In this document: piece after piece, positions 9,809 to 18,734 of the stretch
Numbering within the stretch: the first letter of the stretch is position 1
How the letters are laid out: each line of letters opens with the position of its first letter
From: JAGQPD01 sp020426865
GTDB taxonomy: Bacteria > Planctomycetota > Planctomycetia > Pirellulales > Pirellulaceae
Assembly (NCBI GenBank): GCA_041399065.1
Contig: JAWKTN010000002.1
Location: forward strand, 744,001-808,000
Direction: 5' to 3'
Length of the DNA: 64,000 nt
Notes under the pieces: generated by a model
Database searches by the model: none
What the model saw: the letters and a program-made list of their open reading frames with translations, nothing else
What the model was told of the DNA's origin: nothing
Translations under genes and position numbers: made by a program

Positions 9809-10972
9809 ATGAACGCCGATGCCAACCAGGGCGATGAAGACTTCTCGCGTCCTCTTTCGCCCGCCGGTCTGGGATCATCCGAATATGACGAGACACCCAC
9901 GTTCGGGACAGGCGCACCGGCGACCGACAGTCATGCACGTGCGGCTCGCGATGTCCTGCCGCCGGTGGAGCCACCAGCGGCCGGCTTCATCATGCAGTTG
10001 TTCCTGATCCCGCTGCTGATCGTCTCAATTATTGTTGCGATTTGGTTTGCGTTCAGCTGGCTGGCACAATCGGGCAACCGGCCCGAGGAGTTGATCAGTC
10101 AGATCCAAAACCCCGGTCACGACGATTGGCAGAAGGCATTGACGCTCGCCAATATCTTGCGAGATCCACGCAACACAGAGTTACGGGGCAATCCGACGGC
10201 AGCCCAATCACTGGCAGAAGTCTTGAAAAAGCAGCGCGAGGCGGGAATCCTTGACGAGGACCATCTGTTGTTTCGTCAGTTCTTGTGCTTATGTCTTGGC
10301 GAGTTTGACGTGCCCGAGGTGTTGGATCCGTTGATTGAAACGTTGAAGACCGAACGTTCGGTGGCGGAAGTCGAGGTGCGGCGAGCGGCGTTGCAGGGAA
10401 TCGGACGGTATGCTGAGCGGACGGATGATGCTACTTTGTTATCGAACTCAAGGTTGTTGCCAGTCATTATCGAGGTAGCTCAAGAGCGATCAGAGGATCC
10501 GGCAGAAACACTCCTTCGGGGGCGGATGCGATCGACGGCCGCATTTGTGTTAGGAATGATTGATGATCCCGCATCACGCGATCAATTGGGTGTCATGCTG
10601 GGTGATGCCTATCCCGACGTTCGGTTTAATGCCGCTACGGCACTTGCACTACAGGGGGATGAACGAGCCATTCCGATGTTGGTCGAGATGCTCGACCCTG
10701 AAAGCGCGGAAGTCGTCGATTCGGAAAAACGGGATGATGAGAAACTTGCCAAACGCCTGGCAGTGGCCAAGGCAGCATTGCAGGCAAGTAGCCGCCTGGC
10801 CGAACGCAATCGCGACGCCGACATGTCAAAACTAAAAACAGCGATTCAACCGTATCTCGGTTCCGACATCCCTAAGATCTTGCGTAGTCTCAAGACCGAT
10901 GCCGTGGCGGCGCTCGGTCAAATCAACGGCGACGCAAACGATTCCGAACCATCCAGCGGCGACTCGCCGTAG
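9809..10972 (+). CDS. Membrane-anchored HEAT-repeat protein
   Basis: A 387-residue protein. ATG 9809 is preceded by GAGG at a suitable distance; a longer frame from 9701 would lack family sense. An acidic, Pro-rich N-terminus of about 55 residues is followed by one membrane helix (FIMQLFLIPLLIVSIIVAIW). The rest is alpha-helical HEAT-like repeats (e.g. AAFVLGMIDDPASRDQLGVM, then DVRFNAATALALQGDERAIP). Such repeats bind other proteins; the partner is unknown. It is not clearly part of an operon. Confidence 0.75.
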   Translation: MNADANQGDEDFSRPLSPAGLGSSEYDETPTFGTGAPATDSHARAARDVLPPVEPPAAGFIMQLFLIPLLIVSIIVAIWFAFSWLAQSGNRPEELISQIQNPGHDDWQKALTLANILRDPRNTELRGNPTAAQSLAEVLKKQREAGILDEDHLLFRQFLCLCLGEFDVPEVLDPLIETLKTERSVAEVEVRRAALQGIGRYAERTDDATLLSNSRLLPVIIEVAQERSEDPAETLLRGRMRSTAAFVLGMIDDPASRDQLGVMLGDAYPDVRFNAATALALQGDERAIPMLVEMLDPESAEVVDSEKRDDEKLAKRLAVAKAALQASSRLAERNRDADMSKLKTAIQPYLGSDIPKILRSLKTDAVAALGQINGDANDSEPSSGDSP

Positions 10973-11359
10973 CCAGCCGTTCTTGCCACCGTTCTTCTCA
11001 ACTAAGTGTACACTCGCCAGAACGCGCATGTTGGCACTGTTGCTGGCATTGCTGGCAGCGACGTCCTTTCCGGCCGTACTTGTCGTCGTTGGGCCATGGC
11101 AAGCTTAAGTGAATCGGGGGATTTTTGCCTGTGAGCGGGCCGAATCTGGCGATGCTGTAACGGTTATAACGACTGGTGCTGGCAAGGTAGGCCGCGGTTT
11201 GTGCAGGAAACCGGTGCGTAGTGATTTCTCGCGTGCCAGCTGGGTCTTAGAATTGTATTGGACCCTCAGTTGCGCGGCGATCGACTAGGAAGGATCGCTC
11301 GGACGGACCGGGGCGTCGGGTAGAGACAATCGCGGCTTTAGCAAAAACGAGAAGAAAAC
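10973..11359. other. Intergenic stretch ahead of the YTV gene
   Basis: This 387-base spacer holds one tiny frame (11029-11109, 26 residues, strongly hydrophobic: MLALLLALLAATSFPAVLVV) that could be a small membrane peptide or chance. The promoter and leader of the YTV-repeat gene are expected here, but no convincing -35/-10 pair or terminator was identified. Confidence 0.4.
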
Positions 11360-12787
11360 ATGAGACGGCGTACGTATCAGGTCGTTCTATTTGTGGCGAC
11401 AACCTGGGTGAGCACGACCGCCTATGGCCAGTCGTACGATCCATGTTGCGGTGCGACATATCGTTTGGAAACGCAGACGATTTACGAGCAGCGTCCGGTG
11501 ACGACCTACAAGTTGCAGACAGAAACGACAGTGGAAGAACGACAGGTCACGACCTATCGGCCCGTTGATGAAACGAGCTATCGCGAGCGACGCTATCGGG
11601 TCGCCAAGCCGGTAACCGAAACGTCGACCCGTGAGGAGCGGTACACGGTGATGAAACCAGTGTACGAGACGCGGTATCGCGACGCCAGTTTTGACCGCGT
11701 GCGATACGTCAATGACACGGAAGTGCGAGAAGAGCGTCATGTTGTGAATCGTCCGGTCGTGGAGACGCAAATGCGGGAAGAGCAGTATGTCGTGCAGCGC
11801 CCCGTAACACAAACGGTCATGCAAGATCAAATGCGCACGGCTTACCAACCGGTAACGACTTATCATCAACAGGTTGTCGACCAAGGCCAATACATGGACC
11901 AGTACTTGTATACGCCAGGGGACGTACGTAACCGTTTGCGATGGTTGCCTCTATCGTGTGTTCCGGACCCGGCGACCGGCCAGTGCAAGCCGCAGCGGGC
12001 AGGATTCTATTGGGTACCACAGCAAAAGCCCGGAACCTATCAGGTGCAACGCGTGTATGTTCCCAATCCCGTGGCTCAACAAGTCGCCGTCACACAGATG
12101 GTCCCGCAGAACTACGTGGAAAAAGTCCCGATTCAGGTAACGCAACTTCAATCGGAAGTCCAAACCCGTAAGGTGCCGGTGCAAGTGCAGCGGATGCAGC
12201 AGTACGAAGAGGTTCGCAAGGTACCAGTCCATGTGCAACGGCAGGTGGTCGAGCGGGTGACGAATTACGTTCCCGAACAGGTGGTGCGATACGAGCCGCA
12301 GGAGTTCGTCCGTCGCGTTCCGGTCGTAACGCACAAGATGATGTACGAGGACCGGGTGGAGCAGATTCCGGTAACAACGCGTCGGTACGTATCGGAAACC
12401 AGTACGATTCAGGTTCCGCACACGGTATCGAAGTTAGTACCGGAGACGGTAATGAAGGAGGTCCCGCGTACGATGGTCATGCGCGTGCCGTTGGAGACAT
12501 CGGTGATTTACGGTACTTCGTCGATCAGCACGACAAGTGGTACGACGGGGGAAGTGATTTCGGCACCAGGCAGCGAGGCGGTGATGCGGCCCGAGCTGCC
12601 ATCGTCGACAACGGTACCGCGCTCGGATGCCGGCTGGAAATTGAAGGACGTCCCACGCGAGGGGCGGGCGACGAGCGGCGTACGAGCGGCGAGGATCTAC
12701 AATATCAGTATCGATGCGATGCCGATGGGGGAGAAACCGGAATTGGAATGGGACACCACGCCAGTGCGATCCGCAAAATCGAAATAG
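11360..12787 (+). CDS. YTV-repeat secreted protein
   Basis: A 475-residue protein with a signal peptide (residues 1-21, ending AYGQ) and a short Cys pair (YDPCCGATYR). The body is built of repeats about 18-20 residues long in two blocks: residues about 30-175 with xRPVxETxxREERYxV, and residues about 235-380 with xxVPVxVxRMxxYExVRKVPV. This matches the planctomycete YTV motif family described from Rhodopirellula. The mature protein is probably a fibrous, extracellular or cell-wall associated beta-rich protein; its function is unknown. The tail (about 385-475) is Ser/Thr/Gly-rich and not repeated. Confidence 0.85.
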   Translation: MRRRTYQVVLFVATTWVSTTAYGQSYDPCCGATYRLETQTIYEQRPVTTYKLQTETTVEERQVTTYRPVDETSYRERRYRVAKPVTETSTREERYTVMKPVYETRYRDASFDRVRYVNDTEVREERHVVNRPVVETQMREEQYVVQRPVTQTVMQDQMRTAYQPVTTYHQQVVDQGQYMDQYLYTPGDVRNRLRWLPLSCVPDPATGQCKPQRAGFYWVPQQKPGTYQVQRVYVPNPVAQQVAVTQMVPQNYVEKVPIQVTQLQSEVQTRKVPVQVQRMQQYEEVRKVPVHVQRQVVERVTNYVPEQVVRYEPQEFVRRVPVVTHKMMYEDRVEQIPVTTRRYVSETSTIQVPHTVSKLVPETVMKEVPRTMVMRVPLETSVIYGTSSISTTSGTTGEVISAPGSEAVMRPELPSSTTVPRSDAGWKLKDVPREGRATSGVRAARIYNISIDAMPMGEKPELEWDTTPVRSAKSK

Positions 12788-12948
12788 TCCGGGAAGAGAG
12801 TGCCGTTTGACTTTACCGACGCATGGCGATTCATGGCTCCCATGCGTGGCCCGGTCGGGCGAATTGGCGATTGACACGTGGGCCAGCGAGAGTGACACTG
12901 GTGAGATAAAACCGAGTGCATTCCGCGAATTCTTGCCGATCTTGCCCG

Positions 12949-14190
12949 ATGTCGCCCCAATCTCCAACCGATTCCCAACCCGTCGGCGATGCGGCCATTG
13001 AACTGGCCGGTCGATTCGTCGCATTTTGTGGTAAGCTGGGTGGCGTCAATCGGCGAGAGGCCCAGGCAATTGTGCGAAACCATGGCGGCACGAACGTTGA
13101 CTTGGACGATCCCCGCTTGGACCTGATCATTATTGGCGCCGACGAGCTGCCGCTGGGTCAACATTCGCTGTTGGACGAACCGCTACGGCGGGCGGCGGCC
13201 GAAGATCGCTTGCAGGTGGCCAGTGAGACGGAACTGTGGCACTGGCTGGGGTACGTCGAACGAGAATCGCACGTTCGCCGCTTGTACACTCCGGCGATGT
13301 TAGCCGACTTGTTGCAGGTTCCCGTGGCGGCCATCCGCCGGTGGCATCGTCATGGCTTGATCGTACCGGTTCGCGAAGTCCATCGGCTTCCTTATTTTGA
13401 TTTCCAGGAGGTCGCCAACGCGCGCCGGTTGGCGGAACTTGTGGCAGCGGGTGTCGCGCCGGGCGAGATCCAGCGTCAGCTCGATCAATTGGCAAGATTC
13501 GTTCCGGAAGTCGAACGGCCTCTTGCTCAGTTGCCTGTCATCGTTGAGGGGCACGCATTGTTGTTGCGACACGGTCAGGGCCTGATTGAACCTGGTGGTC
13601 AGCGACGCTTTGACTTCGAGGCATTGCGCGATAATGCGTCTCCAACCGATGCGTCTCCAACCGATGCGGCGGATTCGGCACGCGCCCAATTGATCGACCT
13701 GGCAAGTTACATGGCCAAGCGGGAGCAACCGCTGAGTATCGACGAGATCCTGGAACAGGCGGCGGATCTGGCGGACGAAGGGAATATCGAACAGTCGATC
13801 GAATGTTATCGTGCCGTTCTATTCCAAGCCGGGCCCACGGCCGAGGTCCATTTTCTGTTGGCAGAGGCCCTCTACCGCATCGGCGACACAGTTGCGGCAC
13901 GTGAGCGATATTACGCGGCCATCGAATTGGATGAGGACTATGTCGAGGCCCGTGCCAATTTAGGGTGCGTATTGGCGGAGCTCGGCGAGCCGGAGCTGGC
14001 CGTGGCGGCGTTTGAAGGCGCTCTCGCTCGGCATCCGGACTACCCCGATGTCCACTTTCATCTGGCACGCACGCTGCAAGAACTGAACCGAACCCACGAA
14101 GCACATCAACATTGGCAGACGTTTGTTTCATTGGCGCCCGAGAGCCCTTGGGCGGATGAAGCGCGGGAGCATCTGGGGCTGATCGTTTAA
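12949..14190 (+). CDS. BRCT - MerR-like HTH - TPR protein
   Basis: A 413-residue protein. Residues about 20-75 resemble a BRCT domain (GRFVAFCGKLGGVNRREAQ, then DLIIIGADE). Residues about 105-170 resemble a MerR-type winged helix (LYTPAMLADLLQVPVAAIRR, then LPYFDFQEVANARRLAELVA). Residues about 265-405 are TPR repeats (AEVHFLLAEALYRIGD, YVEARANLGCVLAELGEPEL). The combination points to a DNA-binding protein that also holds a protein partner. ATG 12949 is preferred, since upstream codons do not add to the BRCT fold; an ATG at 12916 is the alternative. A 15-base in-frame duplication (GCGTCTCCAACCGAT twice, from 13638) sits in the linker. Confidence 0.75.
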   Translation: MSPQSPTDSQPVGDAAIELAGRFVAFCGKLGGVNRREAQAIVRNHGGTNVDLDDPRLDLIIIGADELPLGQHSLLDEPLRRAAAEDRLQVASETELWHWLGYVERESHVRRLYTPAMLADLLQVPVAAIRRWHRHGLIVPVREVHRLPYFDFQEVANARRLAELVAAGVAPGEIQRQLDQLARFVPEVERPLAQLPVIVEGHALLLRHGQGLIEPGGQRRFDFEALRDNASPTDASPTDAADSARAQLIDLASYMAKREQPLSIDEILEQAADLADEGNIEQSIECYRAVLFQAGPTAEVHFLLAEALYRIGDTVAARERYYAAIELDEDYVEARANLGCVLAELGEPELAVAAFEGALARHPDYPDVHFHLARTLQELNRTHEAHQHWQTFVSLAPESPWADEAREHLGLIV

Positions 14191-14241
14191 GCCCCTCAAC
14201 ACACGACAGGCAACCTATTGGATGGGATCATCCCGCGACTG

Positions 14242-15807
14242 ATGAACGAGTTTCTCTTTCAATATCATGCCGTCTCGCCCACGACCTGGGTCTACCTGTC
14301 GTCGCTATTGATGATCGGCCTGTTCTTCAAATTCAATCGATTCTGGAGTGTCCGCAATCTCGACCTGCTCATGCTGATCCTGCTTTCACCAGGACTGCTG
14401 ATGGTCTTGTTCGGCAATCACCTGCAAGAACGCGGTGCAAAGCAATTGCGCGAGCAGACCAGCCAGATCATGGCGAACGACGACGGCATTCGCGATATTG
14501 ACAACGGCTCTTCCGCGCACGATCAACCATCCCCGGCGGGGGCGGCGGACAATTCACCGGCGTCGGAAGGGACCGACGGTGGTCATGCAATCGAGGTTAG
14601 TGACTCGGCCAAATCAACTGACGCGGTGTCCTCAAAAGCCGATCAAGCAGCCGAGGAGGTCGCAGCGGCCGAAATTGAATTGCCCGAGGATGTCGTCAAA
14701 GGACGGCGGCTCGAGTTGGGAGGTTTTGTCTGGCTATTCGGTATTGGGGTGTTATGGTTGATTCGTTTGTTGATCGATCCGGCGATGGTCCGCCGACCGC
14801 TGCTGGTACCGAATCTATCGATCGGCGGCATGTCGTTCATCGGTTGTGCGTTGTTCATCTTTCTGATGGCCAACGTGATTGCTCGGCGAGCCCCTGTTTC
14901 CCTGGACATTGCGGCAGTTGACGAGGTTACCGCCACAGTCGCCGCCACTGCGGCTGATACGTCGGACGAAGCCGTCGTCCTTCGTCTGGACGCCGTGATG
15001 CAGAACCATCCGACAAAGGGACCAGGATATGCCGCGATCAAGATGCTTCCAACAAGTGCCAATAAAGTGGTAGCTGTATTGGCACACTTTGCCATCGTCT
15101 TGGGATTGACGCTCGTTGGATATCGCCACTTCGATAACATCTCGGCAGGCATTGCCGCGGCGACCATCTACTTGATGCTCCCATACACGTCGCAGCTTAC
15201 CGGACGCGTCGATCATGTGCTCCCTGGTGCCCTGCTTGTCTGGGGTGTCCTCACCTATCGACGTCCTGTGATCGCCGGCTTTTGTGTTGGTGCCGCGGCG
15301 GGCACCATTTACTACCCGTTGTTCCTGTTGCCGCTTTGGCTCAGCTTCTATTGGCAACGGGGACTGTGGCGATTCCTGATCGGCTTTTCGATCGCCATCG
15401 GGATCATGGTGTTGGCACTCGTGTTTGTCGCGCCGGCCGAGACCAGTTTCTTCAGCGACGTACGGCGGATGTTCGGCGTGATGCTGCCGCAATTCGACGA
15501 TTTGGAAGGGGTCTGGAACGGCACCATTGGCGGCTGGCCCGCCTACTGGCGCTTGCCGGTACTGGCGTTGTTCATGGTCATCGCCTTCAGCTTCATTTTC
15601 TGGCCGGCACAAAAGAATCTGGGAACACTACTCAGTTGCACGGCGGCCATCATGTTAGGAAGCCAGTTCTGGCATGGCTATGGCGGTGGCCTGTACATCG
15701 CCTGGTACCTCCCCTTGTTGCTACTGACCATCTTCCGTCCGAACCTAGAAGATCGCATGGCCCAAACCGTCTTGGCCGACGGCTGGTTCCCACGACGAAG
15801 ACCCTAG
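14242..15807 (+). CDS. Polytopic membrane protein, unknown function
   Basis: A 521-residue protein with roughly ten predicted membrane helices. Two N-terminal helices (VYLSSLLMIGLFFKFNRFW, LDLLMLILLSPGLLMVLFG) are separated from the rest by a charged, low-complexity loop of about 90 residues. The C-terminal half (IAAATIYLMLPYTSQLTGRV, ... LPLWLSFYWQRGLWRFLIGF) resembles multi-helix glycosyltransferase-like or transporter-like proteins in general layout only. No catalytic motif was recognised. ATG 14242 is chosen because FLFQYHAVSP fits an amphipathic start; an ATG at 14218 adds eight residues. It starts 51 bases after the BRCT gene and may be co-transcribed. Confidence 0.6.
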   Translation: MNEFLFQYHAVSPTTWVYLSSLLMIGLFFKFNRFWSVRNLDLLMLILLSPGLLMVLFGNHLQERGAKQLREQTSQIMANDDGIRDIDNGSSAHDQPSPAGAADNSPASEGTDGGHAIEVSDSAKSTDAVSSKADQAAEEVAAAEIELPEDVVKGRRLELGGFVWLFGIGVLWLIRLLIDPAMVRRPLLVPNLSIGGMSFIGCALFIFLMANVIARRAPVSLDIAAVDEVTATVAATAADTSDEAVVLRLDAVMQNHPTKGPGYAAIKMLPTSANKVVAVLAHFAIVLGLTLVGYRHFDNISAGIAAATIYLMLPYTSQLTGRVDHVLPGALLVWGVLTYRRPVIAGFCVGAAAGTIYYPLFLLPLWLSFYWQRGLWRFLIGFSIAIGIMVLALVFVAPAETSFFSDVRRMFGVMLPQFDDLEGVWNGTIGGWPAYWRLPVLALFMVIAFSFIFWPAQKNLGTLLSCTAAIMLGSQFWHGYGGGLYIAWYLPLLLLTIFRPNLEDRMAQTVLADGWFPRRRP

Positions 15808-15875
15808 TGCCGCAACCAGTGCTTTCCAATGGTTGCAGTTCGGCTCTATCCTTGTCACCGAACAAAAGCGCTACG

Positions 15876-15938
15876 GTGCAAGCCGTCCGGTGATACAAAC
15901 CGGAGAGGTTGCGCTGCGTAATACCGGAGGGCTTGCGC
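15876..15938. repeat. Dispersed intergenic repeat, copy 1
   Basis: This stretch shares with 19530-19593 a patchwork including TCCGGTG and the run GTAATACCGGAGGGCTTGCG (15918-15937 and 19573-19592). Within each copy the unit ACCGGAGxGxTTGCG occurs twice about 22 bases apart. It lies between convergent genes. Confidence 0.65.
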
Positions 15939-15952
15939 CCTTCCGCTTGCCG

Positions 15953-16321
15953 CTACCGCGACTCTTGAAGATTGATAATGCTGCAAGCTTGGATGGGATT
16001 CAGCCCGAGGCCTTCGGCGCGAGCCACAAGCTCGTCGCTTTCGCTGCCCGGATTTAGAAATAGTTCGTCGCAGCCTTTCTTGGCGATGGCGTCGAGCATT
16101 TGCAAGGCGACCGCCGGCGGCAAATAGACGCTGATACGAGTGAGATGCTCGACTGGCACTTCGTCGAGCGACGTATAGACCTTCAGCCCGTCGATTTCAC
16201 CCCCTTTGGGATTCACGGGATAGACATCGTAGCCGTTGGCCAGATGAGCCTTCACGGATTTGTAGCCGTATTTACTGGTGTCGGCACTGGCACCTAAGAT
16301 AGCAACGGTTGGTTTGGACAT
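15953..16321 (-). CDS. CoA-binding domain protein
   Basis: A 122-residue single-domain protein of the CoA-binding Rossmann fold (YccU-like). The nucleotide motif VAILGASADTSKYGYKSV is at residues 6-23, then GYDVYPVNPKGGEIDGLKVY and the conserved FLNPGSES near residue 90. These proteins bind CoA, but their cellular role is not known. The frame continues upstream to 16660, but that extension lies over the moaB gene and is not family-like; ATG 16321 gives the normal length. It is convergent with the membrane protein gene and divergent from moaB (83 bases between starts). Confidence 0.88.
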   Translation of the reverse strand: MSKPTVAILGASADTSKYGYKSVKAHLANGYDVYPVNPKGGEIDGLKVYTSLDEVPVEHLTRISVYLPPAVALQMLDAIAKKGCDELFLNPGSESDELVARAEGLGLNPIQACSIINLQESR

Positions 16322-16403
16322 GTCGATCGCTCCTAAGCAAAACCGGTCGGTCATCGCCAAAATGGGTCCATTTGTCGGGAAAGCCATTATTGAGGAATTA
16401 TCT

Positions 16404-16913
16404 ATGGAATCCCACCTGCAACACAAGGCGGAAGCACCAGACGGTTTGCGCTGTGCGGTCATCACGGTCAGTGATACGCGCACGTTGGCGACGGATGAGG
16501 GAGGAAAACTGGTCGAGATGTACTTGTCGGACGCTGGACACTTGGTAACGCAGCGCGAGATCGTGCGTGACGAGCCCGACCAGATTCGAACGGTCATCGA
16601 CAGGCTATTGGCGTTCGATCCGCCATTGGACGCAATTCTATTGACTGGCGGAACCGGCATCGCTCGTCGCGATCGGACGTATGAAACCGTGTGCGGGGTT
16701 CTGGACCGGCAGCTACCGGGTTACGGCGAACTGTTCCGCTGGCTCAGCTACCAAGACATCGGACCCGCCGCGATGCTCAGCCGTGCCGTGGGAGGCGCCG
16801 TCGGCGCGACCATTCTGTTGACCATGCCCGGATCACCCAAAGCCGTGCGTTTGGCCATGGAACAATTGATAGTACCAGAATTAGGTCACTTGATACGCGA
16901 GGCACGACGTTAG
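16404..16913 (+). CDS. moaB: MoaB/Mog molybdenum cofactor biosynthesis protein
   Basis: A 169-residue MoCF-biosynthesis domain protein. It shows CAVITVSDTRTLATDEGG near residue 16, DAILLTGGTGIARRDRTYET in the middle (the GGTG loop that binds molybdopterin) and LLTMPGSPKAVRLAME near residue 140. The family adenylylates molybdopterin or helps insert molybdenum. ATG 16404 has GAGGA eight bases upstream; the frame upstream of it overlaps the divergent CoA-binding gene. No other molybdenum cofactor gene is in the window. Confidence 0.92.
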   Translation: MESHLQHKAEAPDGLRCAVITVSDTRTLATDEGGKLVEMYLSDAGHLVTQREIVRDEPDQIRTVIDRLLAFDPPLDAILLTGGTGIARRDRTYETVCGVLDRQLPGYGELFRWLSYQDIGPAAMLSRAVGGAVGATILLTMPGSPKAVRLAMEQLIVPELGHLIREARR

Positions 16914-16971
16914 GAGATCTATCTTGTGGCGCAACCCAAAAATAACAGACTACTAGGGGGCGTTGTTGCTA

Positions 16972-17031
16972 GGCTTGCGTACGGTAAGGTCCAAGAAACG
17001 AGTCGGTGTGTTGCCGCTTCGTCATTGGTTT
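16972..17031. repeat. Dispersed intergenic repeat, copy 2
   Basis: The stretch beginning GGCTTGCGTACGGTAAGGT and continuing CAAGAAACGAGTCGGTGTG is repeated with one mismatch at 19586-19623, and CTTCGTCATTGGTTTGG follows in both (17018-17034, 19634-19650). It lies between moaB and the anchor-L gene. Confidence 0.8.
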
Positions 17032-17188
17032 GGGCGCGACACGCCACATACTTGACTCACCAGCTTCACGGCCGTAGAATGATGCCTACTACGGTCCACG
17101 GGAACGCCTGCAACGGCACAGATCGCGGGCGCGAAGGCATCTTCTACGCGTGAACGGTTACGATTTCGCTTACGAACGGAGGGTTCCA

Positions 17189-18662
17189 ATGATCCGACAT
17201 GACAAATTTCATTGCCGACCGTATTGTTTCAGCATCCTGCTTCTCGCTACATGGGGGGTTGCCCCCCCCCCGCTATTCGCTCAATTGACTGTCATCACGG
17301 TTCGTCCGACCCCTCAGGCGATGGCCCAGACGATCGTCGCCAATGGATCGGGACTCGCACTCAGTCCTAACTCTGCAACTCGGGTTATCGAACAAGGGCT
17401 CGGCGCTGGCAATCCTGTTTCTTTGTCGCTGCAAAGTGGTATCTTCGCGGGTGGGACCGTTGCGCCAGGCACCCCAGTTCCCTTTGAACCTGGCCGTTAC
17501 GTATGCCGGTGGTATTGGCATTCCTAGCGGCGTCGTCCTTACCACCGGTTGCGCGTCGGATGATGACCCGGTTTACAGTGACGCTGGCGTTGCGCAATTT
17601 GGTGAACCCAGTGGTTCGGGGATCGAAGGTCCCAATAACGGTTTACGGTTCGACGGCGATCTTAATGTCAACGTTTGGGAAGGAGAAGTAAGCCTTTCGG
17701 TCGCAACGCGGGCGTATTCTGCACCAATGAATGACATGCATGACCAAGACGCGGACGATGAATTCGAATATCATGACATTCGAGATGTCGATGGCAACCT
17801 CGTCACAAGCAAGGACGCGAACGTTCTGAAGTTTGACGTCACGGTGTCGCGGCCAGGTTATCTCGTATTCCGTTTCGTTTATGCGACTGACGAATACCCG
17901 GGCCAAAACACGACGAATTTCAATGACACGCCGTTCATTATGATTGGCGACCAGAACGCCAATGAATTGGAGAATATCTTGCTCTTTCGAAAACGCTTGA
18001 ACCCCACCTTCGTCGATGAACAGCTGATGGACCTTAACACAATTCTCGATTGCCCAGAAGGTTATTTTTTCGAGAATGACACGGTACCGGGGATTATGAG
18101 TCCGCATACTGTTAATACAATGACCCTCTATGATCACGAGTATGCCGGTTTTACGAAGGAGCTTCAGCGTGAATTTCGCGTCGATGATCCAGGAATTTAT
18201 ACCATCAAGATCATGATCGTCGACGCAAAAGACCATAAGGTCGATTCGGCACTTTTTATTCCCACCGACGGAGTGCAATTGTTTCCCTTTCCCGACAAGT
18301 TCGACGGTGACTACAACGGCAACGGCGAGGTTGATGCAGCTGATTATACCGTTTGGAAGGATACGTTCGGTTCGACAACCGACCTCCGCGCGGACGGCAA
18401 CGACAACGGTGTGATCGATGCCGCGGACTACACCCTATGGAAGGACAACTTTGGCAAAGGGGACCACGCTGCCGACTTTAACCGCGATGGATTCGTGGAC
18501 ATGCTAGATCGGCAAATACTCATCGATAATCTTACACTTGGTATTGACGCTTGTGCTGACCGTTTCGAAGGAGATTTGACGGAAGACGGAGCGGTAAACA
18601 ACGAGGACAAATCGGAATGGAATGGTCAGTTTACGCCCCAACACGATCTTTGGATTCCGTGA
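17189..18662 (+). pseudogene. Choice-of-anchor L / dockerin-type secreted protein, frameshifted
   Basis: The gene starts at ATG 17189 with GGAGG upstream and a signal peptide ending PPLFAQ. The first frame reads as the start of a choice-of-anchor L domain (LTVITVRPTPQAMAQTIVAN ... SLQSGIFAGG) and ends at a TAG at 17525-17527. The rest of the domain (GGIGIPSGVVLTTGCASDD ... FRFVYATDEYP) is in the +1 frame, open to 18662. The switch lies between about 17465 and 17510. The C-terminus has dockerin-like repeats (DYNGNGEVDAADYTVWKDTF, NDNGVIDAADYTLWKDNFG, DFNRDGFVDMLD). The signal peptide contains G6 and C10 tracts (17253-17258, 17262-17271), both in frame as given. It is either a disrupted gene, a sequence error, or a variable locus. 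The role is probably cell-surface or extracellular. Confidence 0.75.
17262..17271. repeat. Ten-C homopolymer tract in a signal peptide
   Basis: Ten consecutive C follow six G separated by TTG, inside the signal peptide of the anchor-L protein (encoding part of VAPPPLF). Long G/C tracts are classical slippage sites; here the tract as read keeps the frame. Confidence 0.85.
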
Positions 18663-18734
18663 TCGCACAAGTGTTCTGATGTTTTTCGAATTGCAGGATC
18701 GACAGACGAGTCTTTTCGCAATCGGAGTGTCGAA

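Noticed and set aside
14815..15612. Minus-strand open frame of 265 codons
   Set aside because: It is the reverse of a polytopic membrane protein gene; the product is hydrophilic, repeats no family and has no ribosome binding site.
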